Part shown: in pieces, positions 45,064 through 54,783 of the stretch
Position numbering within the stretch: the stretch's first letter is position 1
Layout: each line of letters starts with the position of its first letter
From: Crambe crambe
Lineage: Eukaryota; Porifera; Demospongiae; Poecilosclerida; Crambeidae
Assembly: GCA_963924555.1 (NCBI GenBank)
Contig: OZ004585.1
Span: 5,655,488-5,719,487, forward strand
Reading direction: 5' to 3'
DNA: 64,000 nt
Translations under genes and position numbers: made by a program
The notes under the pieces: model-generated
Database searches by the model: none
Told to the model about the DNA's origin: nothing
Seen by the model: the letters and a program-made list of their open reading frames with translations, nothing else

Positions 45064-45239
45064 TGACGGTGTGTCTTCTCCCGATAGCCAAGGATTAAGT
45101 TAGAATACTACACTGCACTGAACTTTCAAATTTTTAATTAAAGAACTAATTGAGCATGCGCAGAATCACGAATAGTGTAAGAGTGGATGATTGCACAAAC
45201 AATAACTATGATAGGTAGTCTGTATACATGACATGAACA
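45064..45239 (-). repeat. 5' LTR of BEL element
   Basis: 176 bp, matches 39284-39469. Upstream LTR with respect to the minus-strand genes. Confidence 0.85.
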
Positions 45240-45427
45240 CAAATAATTATGTGCAGCAAGGGCTTAAGCAAAAGGCTCTTCAGATTGCAAGTGATTGTCA
45301 TGCACGTGCACGAGTTATAAAATCTATTCTCGTTATTGTTGTCGTTTAAACCACTGTGTGATCTTGGAGTTAGTAAAGTAATTGCTACTGCTAGCTATTT
45401 TGACCATTCAATTATATTTATTTCCAG

Positions 45428-45700
45428 CTCATCCCATCAGTGTGGACGATGTCATGGAAGTCCTTAAAGGACTTACATGGTCATTGAAGAAAGTTGGTCG
45501 CTACTTGGGTGTCCCTCGCTCCAAGCTTAATGCAATGGATGTTGACCACATAACAACTGAGGAAAAAAAAAGAACAGTGATAGGATATTGGCTTTTGATG
45601 GATCCCTATGCTTCCTGGAGGAGGTTTGTGGATATCCTTCATGAAAAGAACGAGAGTTGCATGGCGGACCTTATACGGAACCATGTAGAAGAACAAACAG
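45428..45700 (+). CDS. Death-domain exon B, phase 1-1
   Basis: A tatttccag acceptor and gtcagt donor bound 273 nt, open in phase 1. The translation shows SVDDVMEVLKGLTWSLKKVG, LGVPRSKLNAMD, TVIGYWLLMDP, SWRRFVDILHEK and LIRNHVEEQTG, a complete death-domain-like helical pattern. Paralogue of exon A (32786), with about the same splice context and flanking intron sequence. Probably an adaptor or receptor module in an immune or apoptosis-type protein; the rest of the gene is not seen. Confidence 0.75.
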
Positions 45701-45845
45701 GTCAGTATCTGTCATAGCACAGTGCAAGACCTGATTAATGGGGTAGTCCTGAATCCTTCTGTTATTCTCTACTAACTGTTGTACTTCATGATTGGGGTGG
45801 GTGTGGTTTGTAGTCCATGTACTTGTCATGTTTAGACCATACAAG

Positions 45846-46252
45846 TGAGCACAAAAAAATATCAAGTGAAGTAGGGTAGCCATAAAATTTAGCTGCATTA
45901 TTACCATTCCTATCACTCCTAGCCCTCCTAATTTCAATGGCTAGCCACACCTATGTATAATCCTACTTCTCTCCCCCTAAGTGAAACAAGTAACCCCTTA
46001 CCCATACCCACAGCAATATTACAACTACTACTTCACTCTTAGGCCTCCTGATTTCAATAACCACACCCATTTAGGAGGTACGGTTACTTGACTCACTTAT
46101 TGCTGAAGGGGGAGTGAAGAGTAAGGATTTAAGTTGGGTGAATATAATAGGCGTGGTTATTGAAATTAGGTGAAATTAGGAGAGCTAGGAGTGATAGGAA
46201 TGGCTATCCAAACTTCACTATTTATTTAGAAGAAATTCTTTGCGTTCACTTG
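45846..46252. mobile_element. MITE family 4 copy
   Basis: Ends ACAAGTGAGCACAAAAAAAT and, inverted, ACAAGTGAACGCAAAGAAT, with TGAAGTAGGG and a TATTTAGAAGAAAT-type mini-hairpin. Arms are complementary with small deletions. Confidence 0.65.
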
Positions 46253-46622
46253 TTTCCATTCTTTTTCTTTGTAATTAGCTATTGTAAAAAAAAATTATTT
46301 TTTTTAAATCTTCTTTTGTAAGTACGTAACACTGGATATGGAAGATTATTAACAAAATGTTGGAGGTTCTGGCATGATAAAGTGAACAGACTAGCTATAC
46401 GTACAGCCATGTAGGATGAGCATCTATACTGAGGAGTGGCCATCTGACCAGAATACTGTACTCGCACGTTATTAGGCGCAGCTCGCTAATAATCACTCAT
46501 TTGCTGTTAAGTGCTGGCTCAACTCCTGCTCCAGCTACTTGATATTAAGCGCTCCTTGACCTTTGACCCTTGGAAGAGCACATGCCCAACAATCAGTTGT
46601 TGCAGCTGAATTATTTTTTGTG

Positions 46623-48164
46623 ATGGCGGAAGCTACGAGTCGGAGCGTACTTTCTAAGCCACCAACACAAATGAGAATGAGCTACACTAAAGCTGAAAAG
46701 CTTGAAGTAATTAAATTTTATGAAGAGAACTTCAAGAATTTGTACAAGACTTGCCAGCATTTCGGAATCAACTCGAAAAATATACTGCGCTGACTAAGGG
46801 ATAAAGAAAAGATCATGAAAAGCAAGACAGGAAGCAGGTAAGTTTATGTCATAGCTAGAGCAGGCAACTTAGTAGTTTTACCATAACCTATTTTGCTAGA
46901 TCTAATAATAATGAGCAGCTACTAGCTTTGTCTGGTAGCAAGAGTATTTGTCTGCAGTCTGTGTTATACAGTATACTTAACCTCTTTTAGACAGGTCAAG
47001 TTTGATAGAAGAAGTAATTTTCCTGATATGGAAGAGCAGCTGCATAAAGAGTTCAGAGAGTTACGACGGAGGGGAATTAAAGTGAAAGGATGGTGGTTTA
47101 AATTCCGAGCAAAACAGATTTTAGCCTCTACACATCCAGAGTCGTATTCGGACGGCTGGTTTACTAGGTTTAAGTTACGTTACAAAATAAGCCTAAGAAA
47201 GTCAACCAATACTGCACAAAAACCACCTGATGAGAAGGAAGCAGCTATTCTTGAGTTTCATCTAACTATTCGTAGCTTGCAAATCCGTGATAGAGATGGA
47301 GATGGGGTCCTTTTGAGGAGAAGTACAAACTTTGCCAGATAGCAAATGTTGACCAGACCCCCCCCCCCCCCCCCTCCCATTTTCTTTTGCCGAAGGTCAT
47401 ACTTATGACACTACCAATGCTTCAACTGTTTGGGTCCGTGCTGGAGCTTCAGGATTGGACAAACGTCAATGTACTGTACAATTAACTATATTTGCAGATG
47501 GGGAACCCAGAATAAAGCCTTTTATCATTTTTCGAGGTAAGTAACTTTGCGAGAAAGGATGCAGTATGACAAGCGAGTCATTGTCCAGTTTCAGGAGAAT
47601 GCATGGTGCAACGAAAAGATGATGGAATATTGGGCTATGAATTATTGGAAGCCTCATGTTACTGAAGAGTCCATCCTTGTTCTTGATTTGCACAAAGCTC
47701 AGAAAACAGAAAGGATTCAAGATATTCTCACTAACCAGTGCAAGGCTGTTCCTGTGTTTGTGCCAGCAGGTTGTACAAGCCTTATCCAACCTTTGGATGT
47801 AGTATATAATGCTCCTTTTAAGAAGAAGGCAGAAGCTGCAGCTATGAAGCACATGCAAGACAACCTTGAAGCATATGTTAATGGCAAGTTCACAGCTAGT
47901 GAAAGGCGTGTCTTGATAACTAAGTGGGTTGGGCAAGCCTGGGAAGAGTTGTCACAGAATAAAGAGATGACAGTTAGAGCATTTAGAAAGTGTGGCATCT
48001 CTGTTGCTGCTGATGGATCTGAGGACTTTGACATCCATATTGAAGGACTCGATAATTATTGTGTTCAGGCTGATGACATTGATACAGAGGATGATGATGA
48101 AGATCCTTTTGCAGATGTCAGTGAATCTGACAGTGGAACTTCTACTGAAAGTGATGATGACTGA
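46623..48164 (+). pseudogene. Pogo-like (DDE_1) transposase
   Basis: Exon 1 (46623-46837) has SYTKAEKLEVIKFYEENFKN, a helix-turn-helix, with a TGA at 46791 where Trp is expected. Exon 2 starts 46991 (VKGWWFKFRAKQI, WFTRFKLRYKISLR: the CENP-B-like binding region). The core has ANVDQTP (Asp 1, ~47352), ILVLDLHKAQKTE (Asp 2) and TSLIQPLDVVYN (Asp 3). The tail is acidic (DIDTEDDDEDPF). A poly-C run at 47361-47376 and a shift near 47540 break the frame. 47547-48164 is open. AATAAA at 48184-48189. Confidence 0.85.
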
Positions 48165-48183
48165 TACATTATTCATTTAATAT

Positions 48184-48189
48184 AATAAA
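48184..48189 (+). promoter_or_regulatory. Polyadenylation signal of transposase
   Basis: AATAAA 20 bases after the transposase stop codon, in the 31-base gap between the two convergent genes. Confidence 0.55.
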
Positions 48190-48194
48190 GAGAT

Positions 48195-48647
48195 TCATTG
48201 TGATTTCTGTGAATATTTGAGTTTGTATTTCAGTAATTTTTTGGCTCTAGCTATACATATATATATAATATACTTTGGTTTGTCTGTTAGTGTGTAGTAG
48301 CACGGAACTTCCAGTCCACAGCCAAACTTCCTGTGACCAATTATCTCGCAAGTGATGCTACCACCATGTCTGATGAAAAAGTAGAACATTCTGGCCACTC
48401 CACGAGGTGCATGGCCAACAATGGCTTCATTCTTTATTACAGCTACAGCATATTGATCATGTACATTTCCATCCTCTATCACTAGCTCCAGAATCTCTCC
48501 AATTAGGGGAGTCCATACAGTTTTGTAGACATGATGTCCTCTGACCACACTCTCAAAAGCCAAGGTGAAGTCATTTTCCAGAAACTCTGCCATTTTTGCA
48601 TAATTCCAAATGAAGCGCATTTTCCTACTAAAAGTGCGTGCAAACAT
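48195..48647 (-). CDS. Stand-alone HIRAN-domain protein inside pogo-like transposon
   Basis: Minus strand, 150 codons, uninterrupted. The N-terminus is basic (MFARTFSRKMRF). Residues ~30-120 match the HIRAN pattern: FESVVRGHHVYKTVWTPLIG, ELVIEDGNVHDQYAVAVIK, VGHAPRGVARMFYFF, GCGLEVPCYY. HIRAN domains bind 3' ends of single-stranded DNA in HLTF/Rad5 proteins (established). Here it stands alone. The start is 70 bases inside the right terminal repeat and the stop is 31 bases from the transposase stop, so it belongs to the element. Unlike the transposase, its frame is intact. A role in processing or choosing DNA ends is inference. Confidence 0.8.
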   Translation of the reverse strand: MFARTFSRKMRFIWNYAKMAEFLENDFTLAFESVVRGHHVYKTVWTPLIGEILELVIEDGNVHDQYAVAVIKNEAIVGHAPRGVARMFYFFIRHGGSITCEIIGHRKFGCGLEVPCYYTLTDKPKYIIYICIARAKKLLKYKLKYSQKSQ

Positions 48648-48764
48648 TAGCTAGCTAGCTATTAAGCACACCTCGTTGTTAGGCGCTGGTTTGCTTCCTG
48701 TGGAGATATAGGCGCATGCGCCTAATAACGCGCGAGTACGGTAGGTAGCTAGCTAAGCAATAAA

Positions 48765-48963
48765 CAGTGGTGGATCCAGGATTTTTAATGTGCACTTTTT
48801 ACCTGGCCATGCCCACTTTTCCTAACCACACCATTTTAGGGAAATTGCGCCCACTTGATGCTTACCCAGTCTGCAGCTAACTTGCAAACTGTCATCCACC
48901 ACTATAATTCTTATATAAGTGGCCACACCAAGGGGGCATGTGCCCCTCCTAGATCCACCACTG
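48765..48963. mobile_element. hAT-type MITE, 199 bp
   Basis: Ends CAGTGGTGGATCCAGGA and, inverted, CAGTGGTGGATCTAGGA, a terminal motif common in hAT elements. No clear 8-bp duplication. Lies 22 bases outside the pogo-like element. Confidence 0.65.
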
Positions 48964-49671
48964 ATCAAAGTGCTGCGGTGATAAATTTTGGGGCCATCCT
49001 TACTTAACAGTTTTATTTACAAGAAATTTTTGCACTCTCCATTCTTTTTGTTTATTTTTAGCTATAATTCATTGAACACTTTCAGGGTATTTTGCAATGA
49101 ATTCTTTTTTTTCTTTGTAGCCTATAGCTGAAGTTTTGTTGTCTTGAGGGAGGACCACCTTGAAGGAGTGACTGCAGCATAAAAGCTTTATTGTAGAACA
49201 CCGTCTGATCAGAATAAATAGCTAAACTAATCATTACATTTATATAATGGCTGCTGAGATTTAGTTGTCATGCTTGAGGGAGGAGAGTATGGGGGGTGAG
49301 CATCTGCAGTGCTAATGAGCAGTGCTATAACGAAAAGTGCTGAAGTGCTAACCATCTGCGCACACTATTATGTGTGTTTGTGGATATTGAGCAGATAACT
49401 GATGAGGTATTTTATATTGAATAATCTATAAAGCATTCAATACTGCTGAGCTAGCTAGCAGTGTTTGTACTACAGACTCATCTTGAATTATCACATGCAA
49501 AAATATACTGCTTAGAGAACTGCACAGATATGATTAAGCATGCATGTAAGACAGCAGCAGCTAGCTAATGCATAAAGCCGTCATAGACTGGTAACTAACT
49601 ATCTATGAGATTTATGCTGTTACTCTAGTCAACTTACCTTGTATTATAGCCTAGATGAAGTAGGTAATGGT
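48964..49671. other. No gene seen; family 4 end remnant
   Basis: 48985-49045 carries CCATCCTTACTT, then TTTATTTACAAGAAAT and TTTTTGCACTC, like a family 4 end. 49285-49330 matches, inverted, 62735-62770. Otherwise unassigned. Confidence 0.4.
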
Positions 49672-49703
49672 CGGCAGCCCTACTTAGAGAGTGCTATCTC
49701 TGA
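49672..49703 (-). repeat. Left-end hairpin remnant of a MITE
   Basis: GCCCTACTTAGAGAGTGCTA then TCTCTGA, a degraded left end. Confidence 0.5.
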
Positions 49704-49839
49704 ACTGATACAAATTTGCAAGACCATTTGAAGACAGCATGCAAGTAAGAATGCCTCAAAAATAGTATTATAGGTGAATCCATAAGAACAACTCTAACCA
49801 AAAAAATGGATTATTTCTCCATTATTACAGATGAATTAA

Positions 49840-51350
49840 CTGAGCAAGGAGACCTTATCTATCTGCCTTCGCTTTGTTAAGTGGACGGAAGCTATACCAT
49901 CTATCAATGAATTTTTGCCAGAACTAATGGTGAAGCTGTTGCAGCAGCAATTCTAGAGAGCCTCAGTGAACATAGCATGGATATAACCAAAATGAGAGGT
50001 CAAGCATATGATAGAGCTGCAGCTATATCATCAAGCAGAGTAGATGTTCAAACAAAAATAAAGGAGCATGCACCTTTAGTTGTTTATCAGAGAGAGCGGT
50101 AGCTCTCTCTATGTAGGAATGATGTGGACGGCTGCACGTGCCGCCTATAGACTAATACAAAAGTGAAATTCTAGTTCCCCCACTTAGACTTAACAATAGC
50201 TACTGTGAATGATTATCCAGCCTACTACAATGAGCAGACCAAGTTTCAGGACCTAGGAGCTTGAAATACACCAAGCAGGTAAACCAACCTCCAAGTATAG
50301 CTCAACAATAACACAACACCTTGACTCGTTGATGAATAATGATTAGGCTCAGATCGATCTTTGTTCTGTATATCCAGCCAACAATCCCTACATGTACGTA
50401 CATAACTGCACTATAATCTTAAGCTACCTGACATATATGTAGGGATTGTTGGCTGGATATACAGAACAAAGATTGATCCGATTTCTTTGTTTCCTTACTT
50501 TTTTGAGCAGTGGTCATCCGTACATCTTTTTTTTCATTTCATGAAATGTTTTTTCCCTTATACACATTATAAGAGATACATTCGGAACTTGATAAATGTG
50601 ATAAACTCAACCTATCTTTTCTTTAATAATTCTCCAAAAGGGCAGAGATGTTTGGAAGGTATTCAAAATTTATGAGGTAGCTATCATCCAAAAAACAAAA
50701 CAAAAAACAACAACAACAAATTAGCTGACCTTTGCAAGACTAGATGGGTAGAACGACATACTTGTTATGACACATTTATAGAGCTCTTGGAATGTGTCGC
50801 TATTTGCTTTGAGGCTATTAGTTTCCCTTCTAGTCACCCAGATATCAGTTCAGAAGAGTGGTTTTTTTGATAGAGAGACTGTAACAAAGGCACAAGGTCT
50901 CCTTAGCTCCATTCAAAACTTCAGTTTCTTGATGGCATTAGTCACTGTGCGAAATTCAAAGATATAACAGTGAAATGAGATTTAGATGTCCTGGAAGCAT
51001 CTTTAGTCATTCAGAAATGACAGAGATAAGTGGCATTGTACAGAACAGCAACCTGAAACACTGAAAGAGTCATTATCTCGGTCTGATAAGGATATCTTTC
51101 CTTGCATAAGCACACTCCTAACTCTTGCCTGTACAGTTCCAGTGACAAGCTGTGAAGCAGAAAGATCATTCTCACTTCGTCATACAATGACTGTTCTTCG
51201 CTCCACTATGGGAGAAGATATAGACTATCTGATTTCACACTCATGCCCATGCATAGTGGCATTGATATTGATCCTTCAGAAATTGTAGACAAATATATAT
51301 CTAAGCATAGGAGAAGAATATTTACTCAAGAAACCATACTTTTTGATTGA
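49840..51350 (+). pseudogene. hAT-like transposase relic (DUF4371 type)
   Basis: Plus-strand frames: LRFVKWTEAIPSINEF-like start, FARTNGEAVAAAILESL, DITKMRGQAYDRAAAIS (the MRGQxYDGA motif, Gly changed to Arg). After a MITE at 50087-50558 it continues with NNSPKGQRCLEG, LADLCKTRWVERHTCYDTF and VPVTSCEAERSFS, and ends at LRSTMGED with a GIDIDPSEIVDKY tail. This is the full order of a zinc-finger-type hAT transposase, with stops and shifts throughout. No termini recognised. Confidence 0.8.
50087..50558 (+). mobile_element. MITE family 1 inserted in hAT transposase
   Basis: Left hairpin TCAGAGAGAGCGGTAGCTCT then CTATGTAGGAATGATG; right end ATTTCATGAAAT, then TTTTTTCCCT. TA precedes (50085-50086) and follows (50559-50560). 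Removing the element and one TA restores the hAT reading VVYTHY, so TA is the target duplication. Internally deleted (472 bp). Confidence 0.8.
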
Positions 51351-52188
51351 GATTTTATTAACTTGTTGGACACGGTCAAGTACAGTGGCAGATGCTTTGT
51401 TCAGTGAATTCCAGCCATCTGCCATTGAGTAGCTAGTTAGTTTCCCAAAATATCAAGTGGGCACAGTTTTTCTAAAAAGGGTGTGGTTACATGGTTATGC
51501 CAAAATTTTACGCGCACAGATATGTCTAATATTATACCACTGACCTCCACATCTAAATATTCGGAGAATCAAAATTCACTACATAGTGGTACGACAGTTT
51601 GTCCTCTTCTATTGAAGCAGCAAACTCGAAAGTCTCTACCATGTTGAAGCAGGGATCTACCACCAGAGGGCAATACACTAGATTTTTGCTGATAAATTCT
51701 CAGAGTGAGACAGCAGCTACTATCAAGAGGAGCTACAAAAGCATGCAGTTCTGTAGATTTTTGTAGGCAGGGTTTTAAATTTTAATGATCCTTGAAAATT
51801 ATTCCGCAAAATAATTTAGAAATAGCTATCCTCAAAATATTAGTGCCTCGAAAATTGACCGCTATAAGGTAGACTTAGATACAGGGATATTAGCTTAGAA
51901 ATAGTCTCAGAGGGTCTCCGTCTACAATTACAAAACTTTACTGTTCTGTTTGTTTATGGCTACACAGCGAGCATGTACCAGTGGTCCTTATTATGACCAT
52001 TATCTCCTTTGTCATTATAGTGATTCTACTCTGTGTTATTTTTTATTTTTGATTTGCAGAAAAGTTAAACTGCCATTAATTTTTCAAACTGAGTCCTTGT
52101 ATATTACACAAGTGTATGATGTGGGAGGAGTCCTAGTGTCCATCTAGTTGAAACTTGTGTCATGATAGAACTCTCTGTGTCTCCCCAG
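51351..52188. other. No gene seen
   Basis: Intron-like AT-rich DNA before death-domain exon C; nothing recognised. Confidence 0.4.
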
Positions 52189-52446
52189 ACTCCAGCCTGA
52201 CCTGTCACAGTTTGTTGACTGCTCTGGACGCTGTGGGTATTTTGGAGGATGTACTTCAGATACCAGAAAGTAAGAGAGAGAAGATGAAGTCACGGTTCTC
52301 TGAAGAGGACTACAAAGAGAAACTTGTGGAATACTACATAACAACGTTTCCAGGGGCTAGTTGGAATCATGTGGCAGGGAATCTTCTCTACTATGGACAT
52401 CGTGAAGCATTAAAAAAAGTGAAGGGGAATGTTAAAGTTTATGAAG
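52189..52446 (+). CDS. Death-domain exon C, phase 1-1
   Basis: Acceptor (gtctccccag) and donor (gtatgt) bound 258 nt open in phase 1. The translation has LLTALDAVGILEDVLQIPES, KREKMKSRFSEEDYKEKLVE, YYITTFPGASWNHVAGNLLY and ALKKVKGNVKVYE. The xWxxVAGxLxYxGHxxAL pattern is that of death-fold modules in invertebrate multi-copy families. More diverged than exons A and B. Same symmetric phase, same strand. Confidence 0.65.
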
Positions 52447-52754
52447 GTATGTGACACCTACAAATAGAGGGAAGGATGTTATTAATGTGAGGTTTACAGA
52501 GGAACCTTTGATAATTCTATATGGATTTTAAAAAACCCTCCTAAAGGTTGATTTTGTTTTCTCCACTGTAGCCTTCCCCCAAAGTGTCTGTTATTTTGAG
52601 GTTCACATCCACACTTATAGCTACAGTGTATTCAATCATTCACCATGATCCAGAGTGTAGTCAAAGTTAGGGAAGAGGTATACAGAACAAATGGAGAGCT
52701 CAATGGTATGGCAATAATTTATCTGTGAGCCAAGACTTGAAGTATTCAGCTATA
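52447..52754. other. No gene seen
   Basis: Unassigned intron-like sequence. Confidence 0.4.
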
Positions 52755-53260
52755 CTTGGTGGTCAAGCATGTGGATGAATCTGAAATACTGGTAGATGGA
52801 TCGGTGAATTTAAAATCCCCAAATTGAACCATGTGAAGAGACATGCTAGCTGAGTATTCTTGATATCAATTACATGCTCATGCACTTTATCAAATTTAAA
52901 ATGGCTTCCAATAATTATTAAGTTAGTAAAGCACTATGCTCCTAAGTGTTTCCTTTGCATCAACTCTTTCAATGATCGACAAGTAGAAAGGATTGTAGCT
53001 TGTAGAATTTATTCAGAAAATGCTTGCTGTAGCTTGAGTGATTTGCAAGATATGGTTGTCTAAGAAGAACAATGAGAAGAATCCAACAACTTACCTCCTT
53101 GCCATATTTCTGAAACAGTAAGCTCCTTGTTCCTGAAAATAATTCTGCACCTTGTCATGGGCTCTAGTTAGCAGTCACAGTAGGTTCAAGTGGGAGAATT
53201 GGAATTTCACTTTTGTATTAGTCATCCCTACATAGAGAGAGTTACTGCTCTCTCTAAGAT
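52755..53260 (-). mobile_element. MITE family 1, degraded copy
   Basis: Reverse orientation; the left end near 53222-53260 (CATCCCTACATAGAGAGAG) is mutated. The interior blocks match 12720-13250 without the palindrome. Confidence 0.55.
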
Positions 53261-53587
53261 AATAGCTACCACTAATCTTAGAGAAAAATTTTCAATGTCT
53301 TGTTTAGCCTAGTTAATAAGGATCTCGCTATGTCTAAGTTCTATGGAGTTTCAAGTCCTGCATCCCTTCTTTTCCCCATGCTTTGAAAGCTGCCTCAGCT
53401 CTATACTCGACTACAGTGGAACCTCCAAATAAAGGACACTTGGGGGAAAAGACCTTATCTAAGAAGTGGTCCTTATCTTAGGGTTATAGCTACTTTGTAC
53501 AAAAAATGAGTGTCTGATTCAAAGTAGTGTGCTTTCCTTAAAACTCAGTGAAGGATATACTCAAACAAAGTGGTAGAAGTGTGACTA
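53261..53587. other. No gene seen
   Basis: Unassigned. Confidence 0.4.
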
Positions 53588-54040
53588 TCAGAGAGTACAA
53601 TAGGTAGAGATTGCACGGATTGCCCCTTCCGTCATAATTCCAGAATACTTCCCTCCTACAGTCAGTAATTCCTAACTTGGAAGACAGAACACCTTCAAAG
53701 TGCTAAGACTCAAGTATGAAGAGCAGAAGACAATTTTACAGTGACTTCTAAAATCGCCGTTTTCATCTGGTCGTTATCATCATCATCATCAAACATATTT
53801 CAGAAATGGTTCATTCAAATGCTATAATTTTTATACCATGCTACTCAAAATTAACTGCGCTATAATGCTTTACCTTTAACTTAACCTGTACAAAAATAGC
53901 ACATAATTTTTTAACTTGCTAGCTTTCAACCTACAGACATTTTTATGCCCCACCCCCATATATGTGATCCTTGGACCTTGACGTCAGAAAACTTATTTAT
54001 GTACTGTATAGATAGCATTAGTCCTTCTAGATAAGATTCA
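53588..54040 (+). mobile_element. MITE family 2, degraded copy
   Basis: Left end TCAGAGAGTACAATAGG without the AAGTAGGG box intact. The interior matches 20680-21020. Right end missing. Confidence 0.55.
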
Positions 54041-54351
54041 TACAATAATTACTAGTTATGTGCTCGTAGCACAGAAGGGCGAGCGAAGCAACAACTTTAA
54101 ATGTTGCATTATGATATTTTGGAGTTGCATGCCCTCTTCTCATAGAGTCTATAAGCCTTATCCCTTTCATTTCTTTTATCAAGCCTTGATTGTCTTTGTT
54201 CCGCTGATTCAGAGCTTTTTCTGGCTCTATTCTCTTCTTCTGGCTCTGTCCTTCAGTCTAACCTTGCTCTTTTTTGCTGCTCACTCCATCACTTTCCATC
54301 GGTTAGCTATTTTGCGCATGTGCAGTATTTTACCCTCTGGGACTTAATATA

Positions 54352-54400
54352 TCAGAGAGTGCGGTAGCACTCACTAAGCAGGGATGGCAGGTGAAAGGTC
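54352..54400 (+). mobile_element. MITE left end, split by gypsy element
   Basis: TCAGAGAGTGCGGTAGCACT, then CACTAAGCAGGGATGGCAGG; the rest of the unit lies at 59612-59802 beyond the retrotransposon. A second tandem unit follows at 59803-60040. Confidence 0.7.
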
Positions 54401-54691
54401 TGTTAGAGGATGACACCCTCTAACAGTGGACCCAGTGCTACTAGAACTTCAAACACCGATTTTGCATACACAATTAAAACTCTATCAGCACCTTATTGAC
54501 ACACTTTAATCTTCACATACTTGACTCTGAGATCATTAGGCTAGGTAAAAGACTTTGATATAGTTGGTCCTTTCAGTCTGGACTGTTTTTGATTCTGATT
54601 AAAGTGATTCTTTTCTGATTCTCTTGTTTGGCGCCAGGCATCTGGGTAGAACCTATTCGTCAGGGTTATATTGTGCGGAGACAATCTAACA
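54401..54691 (+). repeat. 5' LTR of Gmr1-like element
   Basis: TGTTAGAGGATGACACC ... CAATCTAACA; it contains an inverted TGTTAGAGG/CCTCTAACA hairpin at its start. The primer site is probably TGGCAGCGG five bases downstream; the tRNA is not identified. Confidence 0.9.
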
Positions 54692-54783
54692 TTCGGTGGC
54701 AGCGGTTAAGGACCTGGTTGTCTGGCAGAGGAAGCCAAAGAAGAAACAGTTAGATCATAGAAAAGTAGCCAGACTCACACAGT

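Larger units (their letters stand above)
39284..45239 (-). mobile_element. BEL/Pao LTR retrotransposon
   Basis: LTRs 39284-39469 (186 bp) and 45064-45239 (176 bp) differ by one 10-bp indel and about two substitutions. Both flanks carry CAAAT (39279-39283, 45240-45244), a 5-bp target duplication. The empty site is preserved in the paralogous host segment at about 32598-32607. Coding order on the minus strand is Gag, protease, RT, RNase H, integrase, DUF5641-like, typical of BEL/Pao. Frameshifts and a protease deletion inactivate it. Confidence 0.9.
46456..48741. mobile_element. Pogo-like DNA transposon carrying a HIRAN gene
   Basis: Terminal repeats CTGTACTCGCACGTTATTAG and, inverted, CCGTACTCGCGCGTTATTAG (two differences in ~25 bp), then GGCGCA on both. 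TA flanks both ends (46454-46455, 48742-48743). 2,286 bp containing a DDE_1 transposase on + and a HIRAN-domain ORF on -. Both genes lie fully between the repeats. Confidence 0.8.

Noticed and set aside
47466-47936. 156-codon minus-strand ORF
   Set aside because: Antisense of the transposase core, which has clear DDE motifs on +.
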